Positions 1 to 11,083 of a stretch of DNA of 64,000 nucleotides are shown here, in pieces (position 1 is the stretch's first letter; every line of letters begins with the position of its first letter). Source of the DNA: Chrysoperla carnea (Eukaryota; Arthropoda; Insecta; Neuroptera; Chrysopidae); the NCBI RefSeq assembly GCF_905475395.1, contig NC_058340.1, positions 76,796,181-76,860,180 of the forward strand, given 5' to 3'. The notes under the pieces were generated by a model. The model made no database searches. It saw only the letters and a list, made by a program, of their open reading frames with translations, and was not told the origin of the DNA. A program made the translations under genes and the position numbers.

Positions 1-175
1 TGTGGCTAGCATAGTCACTCGCGCACTCAATTCTTATATAAGAAAAATTATATAATTTTTCTTTGGTCTGCTTAAAAAACTGGTAATTATTTTGTGTGTG
101 TGAAGTTGCTACCCCTGGCGATAGTCCTGTTCTGCATCTAACGAATATAATTTTTTTAAATTGTAACTTTTCTAG

Positions 176-301
176 GCACCTTTGTATAAAAAACCAAAGC
201 GTACTGGATTAACTTATATAGACACACTATGGTTGCCAAGTGATACACATCCAGATCATTGGATACTCCGTGGAGTAGCCTTGTTATGTGATACTAAATA
301 A
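176..301 (+). CDS. Terminal exon of an unidentified host gene (partial)
   Basis: A pyrimidine-rich stretch ending in TTTTCTAG (to 175) is followed by 41 codons open to a TAA at 299-301. The peptide is conserved-looking rather than low complexity: it is rich in W, P, H and D and contains the strings TGLTYIDTLWLPSDTHPD and WILRGVALLCDTK. A poly(A) signal follows 35 bp after the stop. Together this fits a 3'-terminal coding exon whose upstream exons lie left of the window. The phase at the acceptor is assumed to be 0. I do not recognise the family. It could alternatively be a processed fragment, but it sits next to no obvious transposon end. Confidence 0.45.
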   Translation, partial: APLYKKPKRTGLTYIDTLWLPSDTHPDHWILRGVALLCDTK

Positions 302-335
302 TCTTCCATTTTGTACTTTTACTTTTAAATTTTAA

Positions 336-341
336 AATAAA
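336..341 (+). promoter_or_regulatory. Poly(A) signal AATAAA for the exon at 176-301
   Basis: AATAAA lies 35 bp downstream of the TAA stop, followed by a T-rich stretch (358-370) that could act as a downstream element. Confidence 0.4.
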
Positions 342-588
342 AGATATTCGAAAATCAATTTTTTTTTTACTTGAAATCATCAAAAACCAATAAACAAAAA
401 TAAACGTGTTAGGTGATACTAAATAATCTTAATAATTTATTTTTCCTCATGATAAATTTTGTCCTATATTAGTCGGATAAAGGAATACATAAAAGAGCCA
501 TTCAGAGGTAGTCCTCAAAAACAGCTACTTAATGAAACATTACAGATAGGGGAAATAATTTGGAGAGGATTTTTTTTTATTAAATTTT
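342..588. other. Intergenic, no gene seen
   Basis: AT-rich sequence with a short direct echo of the preceding exon end (taggtgatactaaataatct at 411-430 resembles 285-304). No coding potential seen. Confidence 0.4.
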
Positions 589-1075
589 GCATTTCATATT
601 TTGTCTAACTAGTTTTCGAAAGACCATCGTAAACTATAACAACACGGGCATTTCATATTTTGTCTGCCTACATTTCGCAAGAAATTGTAAAATTAAACAA
701 TACGGGCATTCCTTATTTTGTCTTACTAGTTTTCGCAATACTATTTGAAACTTAAATAACACGGGCAATCCATATTTTGTCTAACAAGATTTCGCAAGAC
801 TATTGTAAACTTAAACAACAGGAGCATTTCATGTTTTGTTTAGCGGGTTTTCGTAAGTCTATTTCTAATTTAAGTGACACGGACATTTCATATTTTGTCT
901 CACTTATTTTCGCAAATCTAGTGTTAAGTTAAACAACACGCGCATTTCCTATTTTGCGTAGGGAGCCTTCGTAAGTTTATTGTTAATTGAAGTAACACGG
1001 GCATTTTATATTTTGTCTAATTAGTTATCGCAAGAATATGTAAAATTAAACAACAAGGGCATTTCATATTTTTCA
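589..1075. repeat. ~62-bp satellite, block 1
   Basis: About eight degenerate tandem units built around cgggcatttcatattttgtc, then a (c)tagttttcgcaag segment and a ttaaacaacac segment. Units diverge by 10-20% by eye and are not homogenised. The same satellite recurs at 1970-2597 and 11084-11650. Confidence 0.8.
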
Positions 1076-1969
1076 TAGCACCAGTATCCTAAAATGCAGC
1101 CGAATTTTGTTTAATAGCTCCAGTCCTTGTAATGAGAATGAATGAGTAGAATGCTTCTAAATATTTAAATCATTCATAGAATAAGTGTGAATGTAACTTA
1201 ATTATTTTTTTTATTATTATTGTATAATAGGGAATATTCATGAAATTTAAATTTGGTTCAAATATTTTTTTTCCGTAACTTTGTTGGCTGGAAATTTGGA
1301 CTAAACCATAATTTTAGTAATTAATTACTTTTTAATTACTTAAAATCAATTAATAAAAGTACAAATTCAGTGAGAAAATTCAAAATTTCTAAAACGGGAA
1401 ATTCAAATTTTTAAACGGACGTGACATCATAGTACGGGCTTGTCAAATTTGTTGACATACTGTATGGTATTAATTACTTACATTTTGCATGGTATTACCA
1501 AGTATTATATTAATTTCTATTATTCTACGGCTTTTTATTAGAAAACTTAATGATAACGAGTGTAAATTCTGTTTTGTAAATTCATTTTTTTAAATTGTAA
1601 ATTATACATTGAACTGTCACCTACGGAAGCCTGAATGTCTCAATAGCTTTTTTTTTAAAGTGTCTACCCACAAATATAAAACCAACTAGAGTTCACTTTC
1701 AACAAGTGTACTTGTGACTTGTGGGACATTATGGAAACAAACCTTTTTGAAAATGTCAGTCGGTAATGACTAACCTTTAATTAGCCACTACCGAAACTGC
1801 CTGGAATTATTAATAATTGTATGTCCGGATTTAATGATAATAATTAAATTTAATGATAATGTTTATAATTTGTCTTACGTAGTTAGTTAAAAGTTTTTAT
1901 TAATATTATTAAAAAAATATAATGCTTTAATTAGCCTTTTTCCTCAGAAGATCCGATAGATCCCAAGTG
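1076..1969. other. Intergenic spacer between satellite blocks
   Basis: AT-rich. Positions ~1078-1125 (caccagtatcctaaaa, gccgaatttt) match a piece of the inverted-repeat element at 31600-31690, so this part is a diverged repeat fragment. No ORF or RNA gene recognised. Confidence 0.4.
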
Positions 1970-2597
1970 TTATCATGTTTTGTTAGGGAGCCTTTACAAT
2001 CAATCAATCATGTTTTGTTAGGGAGCCTTTACAAGTCTATGTTAATTTTATTGACACTTGCATTTTATATTTAGTCTAATTTTCGTAATATAATTTTTAA
2101 TTTAAGTGACACGTGCATTTGATTATTTGTCTAAGGAGTTTTCGTCAGTCTATTGGTAATTTAAGTGGCACGGGCATGTCATATTTTGTCGAACTAGTTT
2201 TTGCAAGATAATTTCAAAATAAACAACGCGGGCTTTTCATATTTTGTCTAGCGAGTTTTCGCAAGTCTATCGTTAATTTAAGTGACACGGGCATTTCATA
2301 TTTTTTCTAACAAGTTTTTGCAAGTCTATTGTGTTAATTGAATGAACAGGGGCATTTCATATTTTGTCTTACTAGTTTTCGCAAGGCTATTGTAAACTTA
2401 AACAACACGGGCATAGCATATTTTGTCTTACTCTTTTTCGCGAGACTATTGTAAACTTTAACAACACGGGCATTTCGTGTTTTGTCTAACTATATTTCGT
2501 AAGATTATTTAAAATTAATTAAAACAGCATTTTAAATTTTGTCTAGCTAGTTTTCGCAAGAATATGTAAAATAAAACAACACGGGTATTTCATATAA
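1970..2597. repeat. ~62-bp satellite, block 2
   Basis: About ten degenerate units of the family seen at 589-1075. The last unit stops at cgggtatttcatat, where the truncated 5' LTR of BEL-1 begins. The next unit segment (ctagttttcgcaag) resumes at 11084 after the 3' LTR, so blocks 2 and 3 were one array before the insertion. Confidence 0.8.
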
Positions 2598-2979
2598 TTA
2601 TTTGCATAGGTAGATATTTGTTGTTACAAAAATATTAATAAACAAATAATACTTTATATAATTGTACAAAAATCCGAATTTGTCATGACCTACAACACAG
2701 TCTGTTAGTTGGATCAAGTAATTGAAATATATAACACAATTTTTATACCGCTAAATTATAGTATTTTACCTCTAATAATACGAAACTTTTCATAATTAAA
2801 CTTTCTTTTAAAATAATTAAACTAGTGTGTGAAAAAAATTAATTCAATTTAATCCTAATAAATCCTTATTTCCAATCCTTTTACCATTCTCATATCATGT
2901 GTTTGTTTGTGAATCTCACATGTTTTTTTTTTTTTTGTTTTTTTTGGTGATTTGGGTAAGTTTTTATTTTATGATATTT

Positions 2980-5034
2980 AAAGTTCCATGAACTTGGAAC
3001 AACCAAAGTTGCACAACCAGGTAAACAATACGGGGTTAATTAGTACTCGATTATTACTAATTAATTACCCAAAAATTGAATTTTTTACTCCATTTTTTTT
3101 AAAAATTAACACTAGTTGTGCTGGCTTCCACCGAAAGCTAGCACAACAGCTTCAAAAAACTTCGTATTGGTACAAAAAATTAAAAACTCATTTATTACTA
3201 ATTTATTACCATAAATTTTAATTTATTACTAATTAATTACCGAAAAATTGAATTGATTACTCCATTTAAAAAAAAATTAACACTAGTTGTGCTGGCTTCC
3301 ACCGAAAGCTAGCACAACAGCTTCAAAAAACTTCGTATTGGCATAAAAAATTAGAACTCATTTATTCGATACTAATTTATTACCATAAATTTTAATTTAT
3401 TACTTGTAAAATTCTATAGTAATTAAAAATTGTCCAAGTTTTCTCGTGAACCTGTAACAACAAGTTTTTTTAAAAATGGAGTAATTAATTCAATTTTTCG
3501 GTAATTAATTAGTAATAAATTAAAATTTTTGGTAATAAATTAGTAATAAATGAGTTCTAATTTTTTATACCAATACGAAGTTTTTTGAAGCTGTTGTGCT
3601 AACTTTCTGTCGAAGCCAGCACAACTAGTATTAATTTTTTTTAAATGGAGTTATAAATTCAATTTTTCGGTAATTAATTAGTAATAAATTAAAATTTATG
3701 GTAATAAATTAGTAATAAATGAGTTTTTAATTGTTTGTACTAATACGTAGTTTTTTGAAGCTATTGTGCTCAGGGTTCGAGGATATATATCAATGGATAT
3801 ATATCATGATATATATCCGATATATATCCGATATATATCACGTGAATTTTTATGATATATATCAATACAAAAATGATTTAAAATAATTTAATATTATTTA
3901 GTAATTTTTGGCGATTGTTACCGTATTTCTACTTCCTCCATTTTGATGGCATTAGAGTAGAGTTAAAACCTACTAATACTAAGCTCAAATCGTGTCGTGT
4001 CAGAAAAAGTTCGTTACTAAAGAGTAAGTTTAAGTAAGATTCAGAATTGGAAGATGATCTAGCTTTATCTTCCTTGCAGTCAAACCAAGCACAATTATGA
4101 AACGACATTTTTTTAATTTTTTATGGGATAATTAACAGTTTATTACGAATGACTGATGACTGATTTGATAATTAAAAGACTGATTACACTCTAGAGTTAT
4201 TATTTGTAATGTTTATTGTTTTGTTGCCTAAGTGCAGGTACGGCCATTGACTGATAACAATTTATAAAATTGTTTTTTGTTTTAAAGTTGATTTTTATTT
4301 ATAAAAATTTTATTATTTTTAATTGCTTTTGCCTGATTTAGAAGAATATTTTATGTTTTGGTTTCATTTTTCTGATTTGAAGTGTCTAAGTAAGTAAAAC
4401 CTTTAAAACATTTTAGTTTTTTTTAAATATCAAAATTTGGATATATATCGGATATATATCGGATATATATCAAAATATCCGATATTTTGATATTTATAAT
4501 AAATATCGGATATTTTCGAACCCTGAATTTTGTGCTAGCTTTCGATGGAAGCCAGCACAACTAGTGTTAATTTTTTTTTAAATGGAGTAATCAATTCAAT
4601 TTTTCGGTAATTAATTAGTAATAAATTAAAATTTATGGTAATAAATTAGTAATAAATGAGTTTTTAATTTTTTGTACCAATACGAAGTTTTTTGAAGCTG
4701 TTGTGCTAGCTTTCGGTGGAAGCCAGCACAACTAGTGTTAATTTTTTTTTAAATGGAGTAATCAATTCAATTTTTCGGTAATTAATTAGTAATAAATTAA
4801 AATTTATGGTAATAAATTAGTAATAAATGAGTTTTTAATTTTTTGTACCAATACGAAGTTTTTTGAAGCTGTTGTGCTAGCTTTCGGTGGAAGCCAGCAC
4901 AACTAGTGTTAATTTTACAAAAAATGGAGTAATAAATTCAATTTTTGGGTAATTAATTAGTAATAATCGAGTACTAATTAGCCCCGTATTGTTTACCTGG
5001 TTGTGCAACTTTGGCTGTTCCAGGTTCATGGAAC
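2980..5034. mobile_element. Inverted-repeat (foldback) element in the BEL-1 5' LTR
   Basis: The ends are inverted copies over about 50 bp: gttccatgaacttggaacaa at 2983 against a reverse complement ending gttcatggaac at 5034. The left flank tgatattt (2972-2979) is repeated at 5035-5042, an 8-bp target duplication; the uninterrupted 3' LTR at ~10881-10900 is a related empty site. The interior is made of ~135-bp subrepeats carrying the palindrome-like cactagttgtgctggcttcc ... gaagctagcacaac, in opposite orientation in the two halves. No protein is encoded. The small ORF at 2988-3221 is repeat sequence. Confidence 0.8.
3771..4525. mobile_element. hAT-like non-autonomous element nested in the foldback element
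   Basis: The termini are CAGGGTTCGA at 3771 and TCGAACCCTG ending at 4525, a typical hAT-style end. The flanks attgtgct (3763-3770) and tttgtgct (4528-4535) look like an imperfect 8-bp duplication; uninterrupted subrepeats nearby (e.g. 4690-4710) read ttgtgctagctttcg and act as empty sites. Subterminal ggatatatatc palindromes occur at both ends. No transposase ORF. Confidence 0.75.
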
Positions 5035-5350
5035 TGATATTTTATTTTATTTTGGTGTATTATTAATATTATATTTTTCTTATTATTTTTATTTCAATTC
5101 ATCGCATATTTTTTTCGCAAAACTCCATGTATGATATTGGACTAGAAACCCGCAAATTGTAGAATCTGCCCGCTTTTATTAACAGTCCACTTTTATCGAC
5201 CGCTTTGGTCCAATACTGTACATTTTGGACCTTCGACCCTAGATAGAATCATTATTTTAATTACCGCTATTTTTGAAAAATATTTTCGCGTTAAAATCGT
5301 AAATATTTCCGAATTTTCTATCATTTTGGTTATTTTCATTGCATTTTAAA

Positions 5351-6850
5351 ATGGCAAGCAAGGATGCACAACAGTTAACCTTGCTCACAGCCAAAAAGGA
5401 AGCTCTTTTCCGCAGAGTTCAATTATTTTACGATGCTAGTAAAGACACGAAAGCTTACATACAACTAGACAGTCTTTTGCAGAAATTATTGATTCCATTA
5501 ATGCTTTTCAAATGAAAATGGATCAAGATTTCAAGACCTGACTTTCAAGCTTTGGATAGTTTCGAGGAACTTTGCGGTCATTGCCAATAGTTAATCCTTA
5601 ACCGCATAGGTCATTACCAAGGCTTTCTGTTGATATAAATTAATAATTCAAATATAGTTTGATTTGTCAATCAACAGATGGCAGCACAACATACTATTTG
5701 ATTAATGTACTAATTTAGAATGTAAAGCATGGTATATATTAACAGTTTATATAGTGTATTATTGAGAGTCTTTGTTTGGTCGTTGTTAAGACTAGTTTGT
5801 ACTGTGTGTAGAACAATAAAGAATATAAGAGCACATGTTTCATTAATATATAAAAAGAATATGTATTTTGTTTTATCAAGTGTAATCGTCAAATTTATAA
5901 ATACTATTTCATTATTTTACTAATTAAAAACAGTTTATTTATTGAGAACATTTTACCCATAACAATATTTTTTTATCACTTTCAAAACTGGAACTATCCA
6001 CATTTTCGGGAGAAATAGCACAATGGCCTATATTTGATCAATGCTTCAAAAGCATGATTAACGATAATTTAGAATTATAAAACACCGATAGAAACCAATT
6101 AAAAGGAAATGCACTGACTATATGTTCAGGTATCCTTCCTGTATCAGAAAATTATTCAATTATCTGGCAGACCTTAATTGATAAATATGAGGATAAGCGG
6201 GCTTTAGTTTCTGATTATTTAAAGCAAATTTTCGAATTTAAGTGTTCCAATTCAGAATCCGCAACGTATTTGAATTTATTAGAAAAATTCGATACCGTCA
6301 TACTGGCCTTACAAAAATTGAATATTCCAGATTTATCAAATTTTATTTTTGCATATTTATCTTTGTCTAAATTAGATTCTGAAACCTCTCGGCTGTTTGA
6401 AATTACCAGGAAGGGTAAACCTGTACCAAAGTATGAAGATATTATAACTTTTGTAAAAGAGCAGGTAAAAATACTGTCGCGCTCTCGCCCTAGTTTAAAT
6501 ACTACCGCTAATCTATACTATAATATAATACTATCGATTCCAAAAAGTAACGCTTGTTATTCTAAAACTAAATATTTTATGGTAAAGAAGGATGAGATTA
6601 AATCATCGAACACAAAATGTATAATATGCAGTGACATCGATCAATATCAAGTATATCGGTGCCCTAAATTTGGTAGTCTCTCTCCTCCGAAAGATATAAT
6701 TTGGTGTTACAAAAACACCTCTGCATTAATTGTTTGAGCGAGAGACACTTTATTGCTAAATGTGCTTCGAAATCCAGGTGCTCAAAATGTAAACAACGTC
6801 ATCACACCCTGTTGCATTTCGAGAAGCAAACTGCCTCGCCAAAGGTTGCT
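5351..6850 (+). pseudogene. BEL-1 gag remnant (interrupted)
   Basis: The region opens with ATG at 5351 encoding MASKDAQQLTLLTAKKEALF, an N-terminus of the kind seen in Pao/BEL gag. Stops and shifts follow by ~5515. Coding similarity resumes at 5984 with a KLELSTFSGE segment characteristic of the DUF1759 region and runs through 6270-6737. A CCHC-like zinc knuckle follows in another frame at ~6716-6800 (C-x2-C ... H-x4-C). Gag packages element RNA. Here it is disrupted by in-frame stops, a frameshift near 6700-6737 and a solo LTR at 5628-5978. Not functional. Confidence 0.75.
5628..5978 (+). mobile_element. Solo LTR (copia-like) inserted in BEL-1 gag
   Basis: A 351-bp unit beginning TGTTGATATAAATT and ending TTTTATCA (TG...CA). 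It is flanked by ctttc on both sides (5623-5627 and 5979-5983), a 5-bp target duplication, and removing the unit plus one ctttc makes the surrounding gag frame read across the junction. It contains caacagatggcagcac, a string typical of copia LTRs, and AATAAA at ~5814. Orientation is inferred from that signal. The ORFs at 5710-5923 are spurious. Confidence 0.8.
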
Positions 6851-7582
6851 TTAAAGTCGTTCTCCATCTTGGAATGTCGTAGGCGTTTAGGCTTACACAT
6901 GTCGAAAGTATACAGTTCGGTTAGTGGTATCGGATCAACTTTGAGTACAGTTCATGGACAAACTGATATAGTAGTTTCTTCACGTTATGACTCCTCAAAA
7001 GTTTATACTATCCAAGTATTGGTAGTGAATAAAATAACGGACAAGTTGCCCACGACATCAGTGCATATTGAATCGATTCCCTATTTAAAGGATTTGCCTC
7101 TTGCCGATGATAACTTTCATCAACCAGGTCCTATTGATGGAATAATTGGTGCACAATTATTTCCATATTTATTCGCAAATGGTAAAACTATTACTTTACA
7201 ATCTTCACCAACAGCTATTAAAACCAGTCTTGGTTATGTGGTCATGGGATGTGCTCCCATTGAAGATGATCTCGGTGCTCCTTCTTATTACATACCGCAT
7301 CATCCGGTTTTCAAGGCGAGTTCTTCGACTCCACTTCGTGTAGTGTTTGATGCCAGTATGAAAACATCGTCAAATTATTCATTGAATGATATTTTACATA
7401 CTGGACCGAAGCTTCAAACTGATATTCGCTGCATACTTCTTAATTTTAGATTATTTTCTGTAGCTATGTGCTCTGATATTCGTCAAATGTATCGTCAAAT
7501 TATTTTGGCTAAACCGCATAGACGATATCAACGAATACTTTGGCGTTTTCTCCGGATGAACCGATTAATGAATATAATTTAA
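6701..7582 (+). pseudogene. BEL-1 pol part 1: zinc knuckle, protease, RT N-terminus
   Basis: An open segment of 293 codons. Residues ~8-40 carry Cys/His knuckles. Residues ~60-180 match the Pao/BEL aspartic-protease and DUF1758-like region (HIESIPYLKDLPLADDNF; IDGIIGAQLFPYL; SLGYVVMGCA). The expected catalytic D-S-G-S stretch upstream of RRLGLHMSKVY is absent, so protease activity is lost. Residues ~215-285 are the RT fingers and first palm motif (LRVVFDAS; SDIRQMYRQI, which contains a catalytic Asp). The frame breaks at ~7583. Confidence 0.75.
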
Positions 7583-7680
7583 ATACAGTTTCTTTCGGTA
7601 TTAAAACTTCTCCGTATATAGCGCTTCGAGTAATTTAAGAATTACTCGAATTATAAGAATTAAGAATTACTGCGGCCGCC

Positions 7681-8739
7681 AAGTCTGCACTTAGAGACTT
7701 TTATATCGACGATTTTGTGTCTAGTATTGATTCACTGGAAGAAACAAAAATACTGTACTTCGAAATAGTAAATTTATTCAAGTCAGGAGGTTTTGATTTG
7801 GTAAAATGGTCATCCAACTGTAAAGAGTTGTTAGAACTTATCCCTGGCGAGCGACGTCTAACAAACATGATTCAGTTTGAATCAGATACATTAAAAATAT
7901 TAGGTCTTCAGTGGTATCCGCATCTTGATATCCTGTCTTTCAACGTGAATATTTCAAATCGTGAATGCTCTAAACGGATCATTTTATCCACTATAGCTCG
8001 TTGTTATGATCCTCTTGGTCTTTTGTCACCTGTTATATTGTACGCAAAATTAATGATCAAAGACTTATGGCCTCTTAACCTTGATTGGGATGAGATCCCA
8101 CCCGCTCGCATAGTGTCCAAATGGACACGCTTTATAGAAGAATTACCGATCCTAGGTGGTTTTCAAATACCACGCCACGTAAATTATTTCCTAAATAGCT
8201 CAGTAATTCTAGTAGCATTCGCAGATGCTTCAGAGAAAGCGTATGCTGGTGTAGTTTATGTGCAAACAATTTCTCATAACCGTAAAGCTTCAGTTTCGCT
8301 ATTGTGCGCCAAATCGAAGGCAGCACCTTCAAAAACCATTTTCATTCCCCGTCTCGAATTATGTGCAGCATTATTACTTTCAAAATTAGTATCATTTGTA
8401 TTAGATTCCTATGGTTCTCGCATGCACATTCAAGAAATTTACGCCTTTTCGGACAGTACTGTGGTGTTAAGCTGGCTCAATGCTTCACTTTCTAGATGGG
8501 TAACATTTGTAGCTAATCGGGTGTCAAAGATTACCGAAGTATTACCAAAAGAAAGGTGGTATCATATTGATGGTCAATCAAATCCAGCGGACCCGTTATC
8601 TCGTGGTTTATTCCCATCTGAATTTTTAGACCATCCACTCTGGTTAACTGGGCCATCTTGGTTATCGTTGGATAGAGTGTACTGGCCGATTAAACCAATT
8701 GATAATACTTTGGCAAGTAATTTAGAAGTACTACAGTAA
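7681..8739 (+). pseudogene. BEL-1 pol part 2: RT YIDD, connection and RNase H
   Basis: The frame is open from about 7681 and includes FYIDDF (RT catalytic YxDD box) at ~7700-7716, just before the GTG at 7717. The connection region follows (WYPHLDILSFNV; RCYDPLGLLSPV), then RNase H motifs (VAFADASEKAYAGVVY; PRLELCAALLLSKLV; FSDSTVVLSWL; NPADPLSRG). About 130 bp around 7583-7680 are scrambled, so RT is split from its N-terminal half. Typical order and spacing for Pao/BEL. Confidence 0.8.
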
Positions 8740-8762
8740 ATATTTTACGTTTCCTGCATTTA

Positions 8763-9433
8763 TTGATCGGAAAGGACCGTATCATCGCTAGTGACTTAGA
8801 AGATGCCATTGATTTCAAAGAAGCCATTAATTTGTTAAAGTTAGATAAAGAATGTTCTTCGCCTTTAAGAAAATTAAGACCATTTTTAGAAAATGAACTC
8901 TTCAGAGTGGAGGGACGGTTATCTAACTCCACATTAACGCACGAACAACAACATCCTTTTCTTGTTCCCAAAAAGGATCCGTTTGTAAATTTACTTATTG
9001 AACATTATCACCGCTCAAATTTACATACCAGACCTTTTCTGACCACAGCACTCATACGACAGAAATATTGGGTTCTCGCTGCTAGAGGAGTTACACGCAA
9101 CCGCATACAATCCTGCAACTTTTGTTTTAGATCAAAACCAAAAAATTATTTTTCCCTTATGGCAGATGTTCCAACGCCTCGAGTGCTAGACTCTTGCATT
9201 TTATCATACGGCCGTAGATTACCTTGGGCCTATTAATATTTGTATTAGTAGAAAACCAGGGCAAAGATCACATAGGCGTACATTTGTCTTTTTATTTGCC
9301 TCAGCTTCGCAGCGATCCATCTAGAGCTAGTCAGTTCCTTGTCTACGAACCATTTTTTACAAGCGTTCAAACGTTTTTTAGCTCGCCGTTGAGTATGTGC
9401 TTGTCTCTATTCGAATCAAGGGACAAATTTTGA
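8763..9433 (+). pseudogene. BEL-1 pol part 3: integrase zinc finger and core remnant
   Basis: The open segment at 8763-9236 encodes the HHCC integrase zinc-binding region (LIEHYHRSNLHTRPFLTTAL ... CNFCFRSKP). The catalytic core, from 9224 onward, is heavily decayed; short islands of similarity appear in shifted frames (9500-9560: WKFNVPAAPHFGG after shift). Integrase joins element cDNA to the target; this copy cannot. Confidence 0.7.
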
Positions 9434-9617
9434 TGGAGCCAAGTCAAATTTAGATGAGTTGTACCATTAAGTTGTCTCTGATGAGTATAACCGGACTATA
9501 TGGGATGAACTTGCGCTTCGGAAAATAGATTGGAAGTTCAATGTTCCCGCAGCCCCTCACTTCGGTGGAATTTAGGAGCATAATGTTCGTTCAGTTAAGA
9601 CGCATTTATATAAAGCT

Positions 9618-10112
9618 ATGAACAATCAGCTTCTATCATATGAAGAACTGGCGACCTTACTAACCCAAATTGAGGCTTTGTTGAATTCTACACCTCTATG
9701 TGTTCTAAGGTCGGATCCGACTGCACCACAAGCCTTTACTCCGAGCCATTTTCTTATGCCCAGTCCGTTACAAAATCTACCCGAACCCGATCTGACTGCA
9801 GAGCCGCTTAATCGACTTGACCGCTTTCAACTAATAGCTAGAATGGTACAAGATTTTTGGCATCGTTGGCGTATTGAGTACTTGACTACTATGCAAACCC
9901 CTGAAAAATGGAACTCTCTCTCAGCCCAATTAAAGCCAGGCACGGTAGTTGTTTTAAAACAAGATGAAGGACCACTCCTTAAATGGCCTCTTGATATTGT
10001 AGAAGAAACTTTTCCTGGTAAGGACAATAGAGTTCGAGTGGTTTCGATTCGCACGAAACAAGGACTCTTTAAACGACCAGTGGTAAAAATTTGTCCACTA
10101 CCGTCGCAGTAA
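9618..10112 (+). pseudogene. BEL-1 pol part 4: integrase C-terminus (DUF5641-type)
   Basis: 164 codons to TAA at 10110-10112. Motifs are typical of the Pao/BEL integrase tail: ALLNSTPLCVLRSDP, ALTPSHFL-like FTPSHFLMPS, FWHRWRIEYLTTMQTPEKW and a final DNRVRVVSIRTKQGLFKRPV. The stop lies ~160 bp before the 3' LTR, as expected for this class. Confidence 0.8.
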
Positions 10113-10274
10113 TAGAATCTCGCATTTTTTATTTTATTTTCTTTTCTATAGTTTGTTGTTTTTTTTTTTCGTTTTCCTTTAATAAGGACATTATTAATTA
10201 CAATTTTAGAATTCTGTTTGCTTTGAATATTTGAATTCCCTGACTTATGAAATTATATTTCATGGCGGAGGGAA

Positions 10275-11083
10275 TGTTCAATCCCAATTGAACTTAGTGG
10301 CGTAAAGTACAGTTTGGATCGGACGAACTATTAGGTAGCATAGGTAGATATTTGTTGTTACAAAAAAATTAATTAATAAATAATACATTATATATAACTG
10401 TACAAAAATCCGAATTTGTCATGACCTATAACACAGGTCGTCTGTTAGTTCGATCAAGTAATCGAAATATACATCACAATTATTATACCGCTAAATTATA
10501 CCTTGGTGGAAAAAATATTTGAAAAAAGAATAAGTCTTAATAAGTCTTAGGAAACTCTGAAAAAGTCTTAGAAACTTTAAAAAAGTATTAAGAACTCTGA
10601 ATAACTCTGAATTAGACTAGTCCGAAAACGTTGAGAAATTCAAAGTTCCTAAGACTTCTTATTCTTTCTTCAAATATTTTTTCCACCAGGGTAGTATTTT
10701 ACCGCTTAATAATACGAAACTTTTCATAATTAAACTTTCTTTTAGAAAAATAAACTAGTGTGTAAAACAAATGAATTTAACTTAATCCTAATAAATCCTT
10801 ATTTCCAATCCTTTTACCATTCTCATACCAAGTGTTTGTTTGTGAATCTCACATGTTTTTTTTTTTTTTTTTTTTGATGATTTAGGTAAGTTTTAATTTT
10901 GTGATAATTTATTTTAGTTTGGCGTATTATTAATATTTTATTTTTCGTATTATTTTAATTCACCGCATATTTATTCGTAAAATCCTATGTATAATATTGG
11001 ACTAGAAAACCCGCAAATTGTGGAATCCGCCCGCCTTTATTAACAGTCCACTTTTATCGACCGCTTTGGTCCAATACCGTACA
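10275..11083 (+). repeat. BEL-1 3' LTR
   Basis: Starts TGTTCAATCC right after a purine tract (ggcggaggga, 10264-10273) and ends ccaataccgtaca. Length is 809 bp including a 191-bp MITE plus one TA, so about 616 bp originally. It is followed directly by satellite sequence (ctagttttcg). Confidence 0.8.
10501..10691. mobile_element. TA-flanked MITE in BEL-1 3' LTR
   Basis: 191 bp with long terminal inverted repeats: ccttggtggaaaaaatattt at the left, and aaatattttttccaccaggg at the right. TA is present on both sides (10499-10500, 10692-10693). The 5' LTR reads straight through (ctaaattatagtattttacc, ~2751-2770), a clean empty site. The TA duplication suggests Tc1/mariner-type mobilisation. No ORF. 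Confidence 0.85.

Larger units (their letters stand above)
2604..5222 (+). repeat. BEL-1 5' LTR, 5'-truncated and interrupted
   Basis: Aligns with 10338-11083 of the 3' LTR, starting at gcataggtagatatttgttg and ending at ccaatactgtaca (5222). The first 63 bp of the LTR, present at 10275-10337, are missing here, together with the 5' target duplication. The LTR is split by the inverted-repeat element at 2980-5034. It lacks the MITE present in the 3' LTR, giving an empty site at about 2762. Confidence 0.8.
2604..11083 (+). mobile_element. BEL-1: decayed Pao/BEL LTR retrotransposon with nested insertions
   Basis: LTR-related ends at 2604-5222 and 10275-11083 flank gag and pol in Pao/BEL order: gag with a DUF1759-type region, zinc knuckle, protease, RT, RNase H, integrase, DUF5641-type C-terminus. 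The reading frame is broken many times, so the copy is dead. The two LTRs differ at many positions, indicating age. It sits inside the ~62-bp satellite. At least four later insertions are nested in it. Confidence 0.85.
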
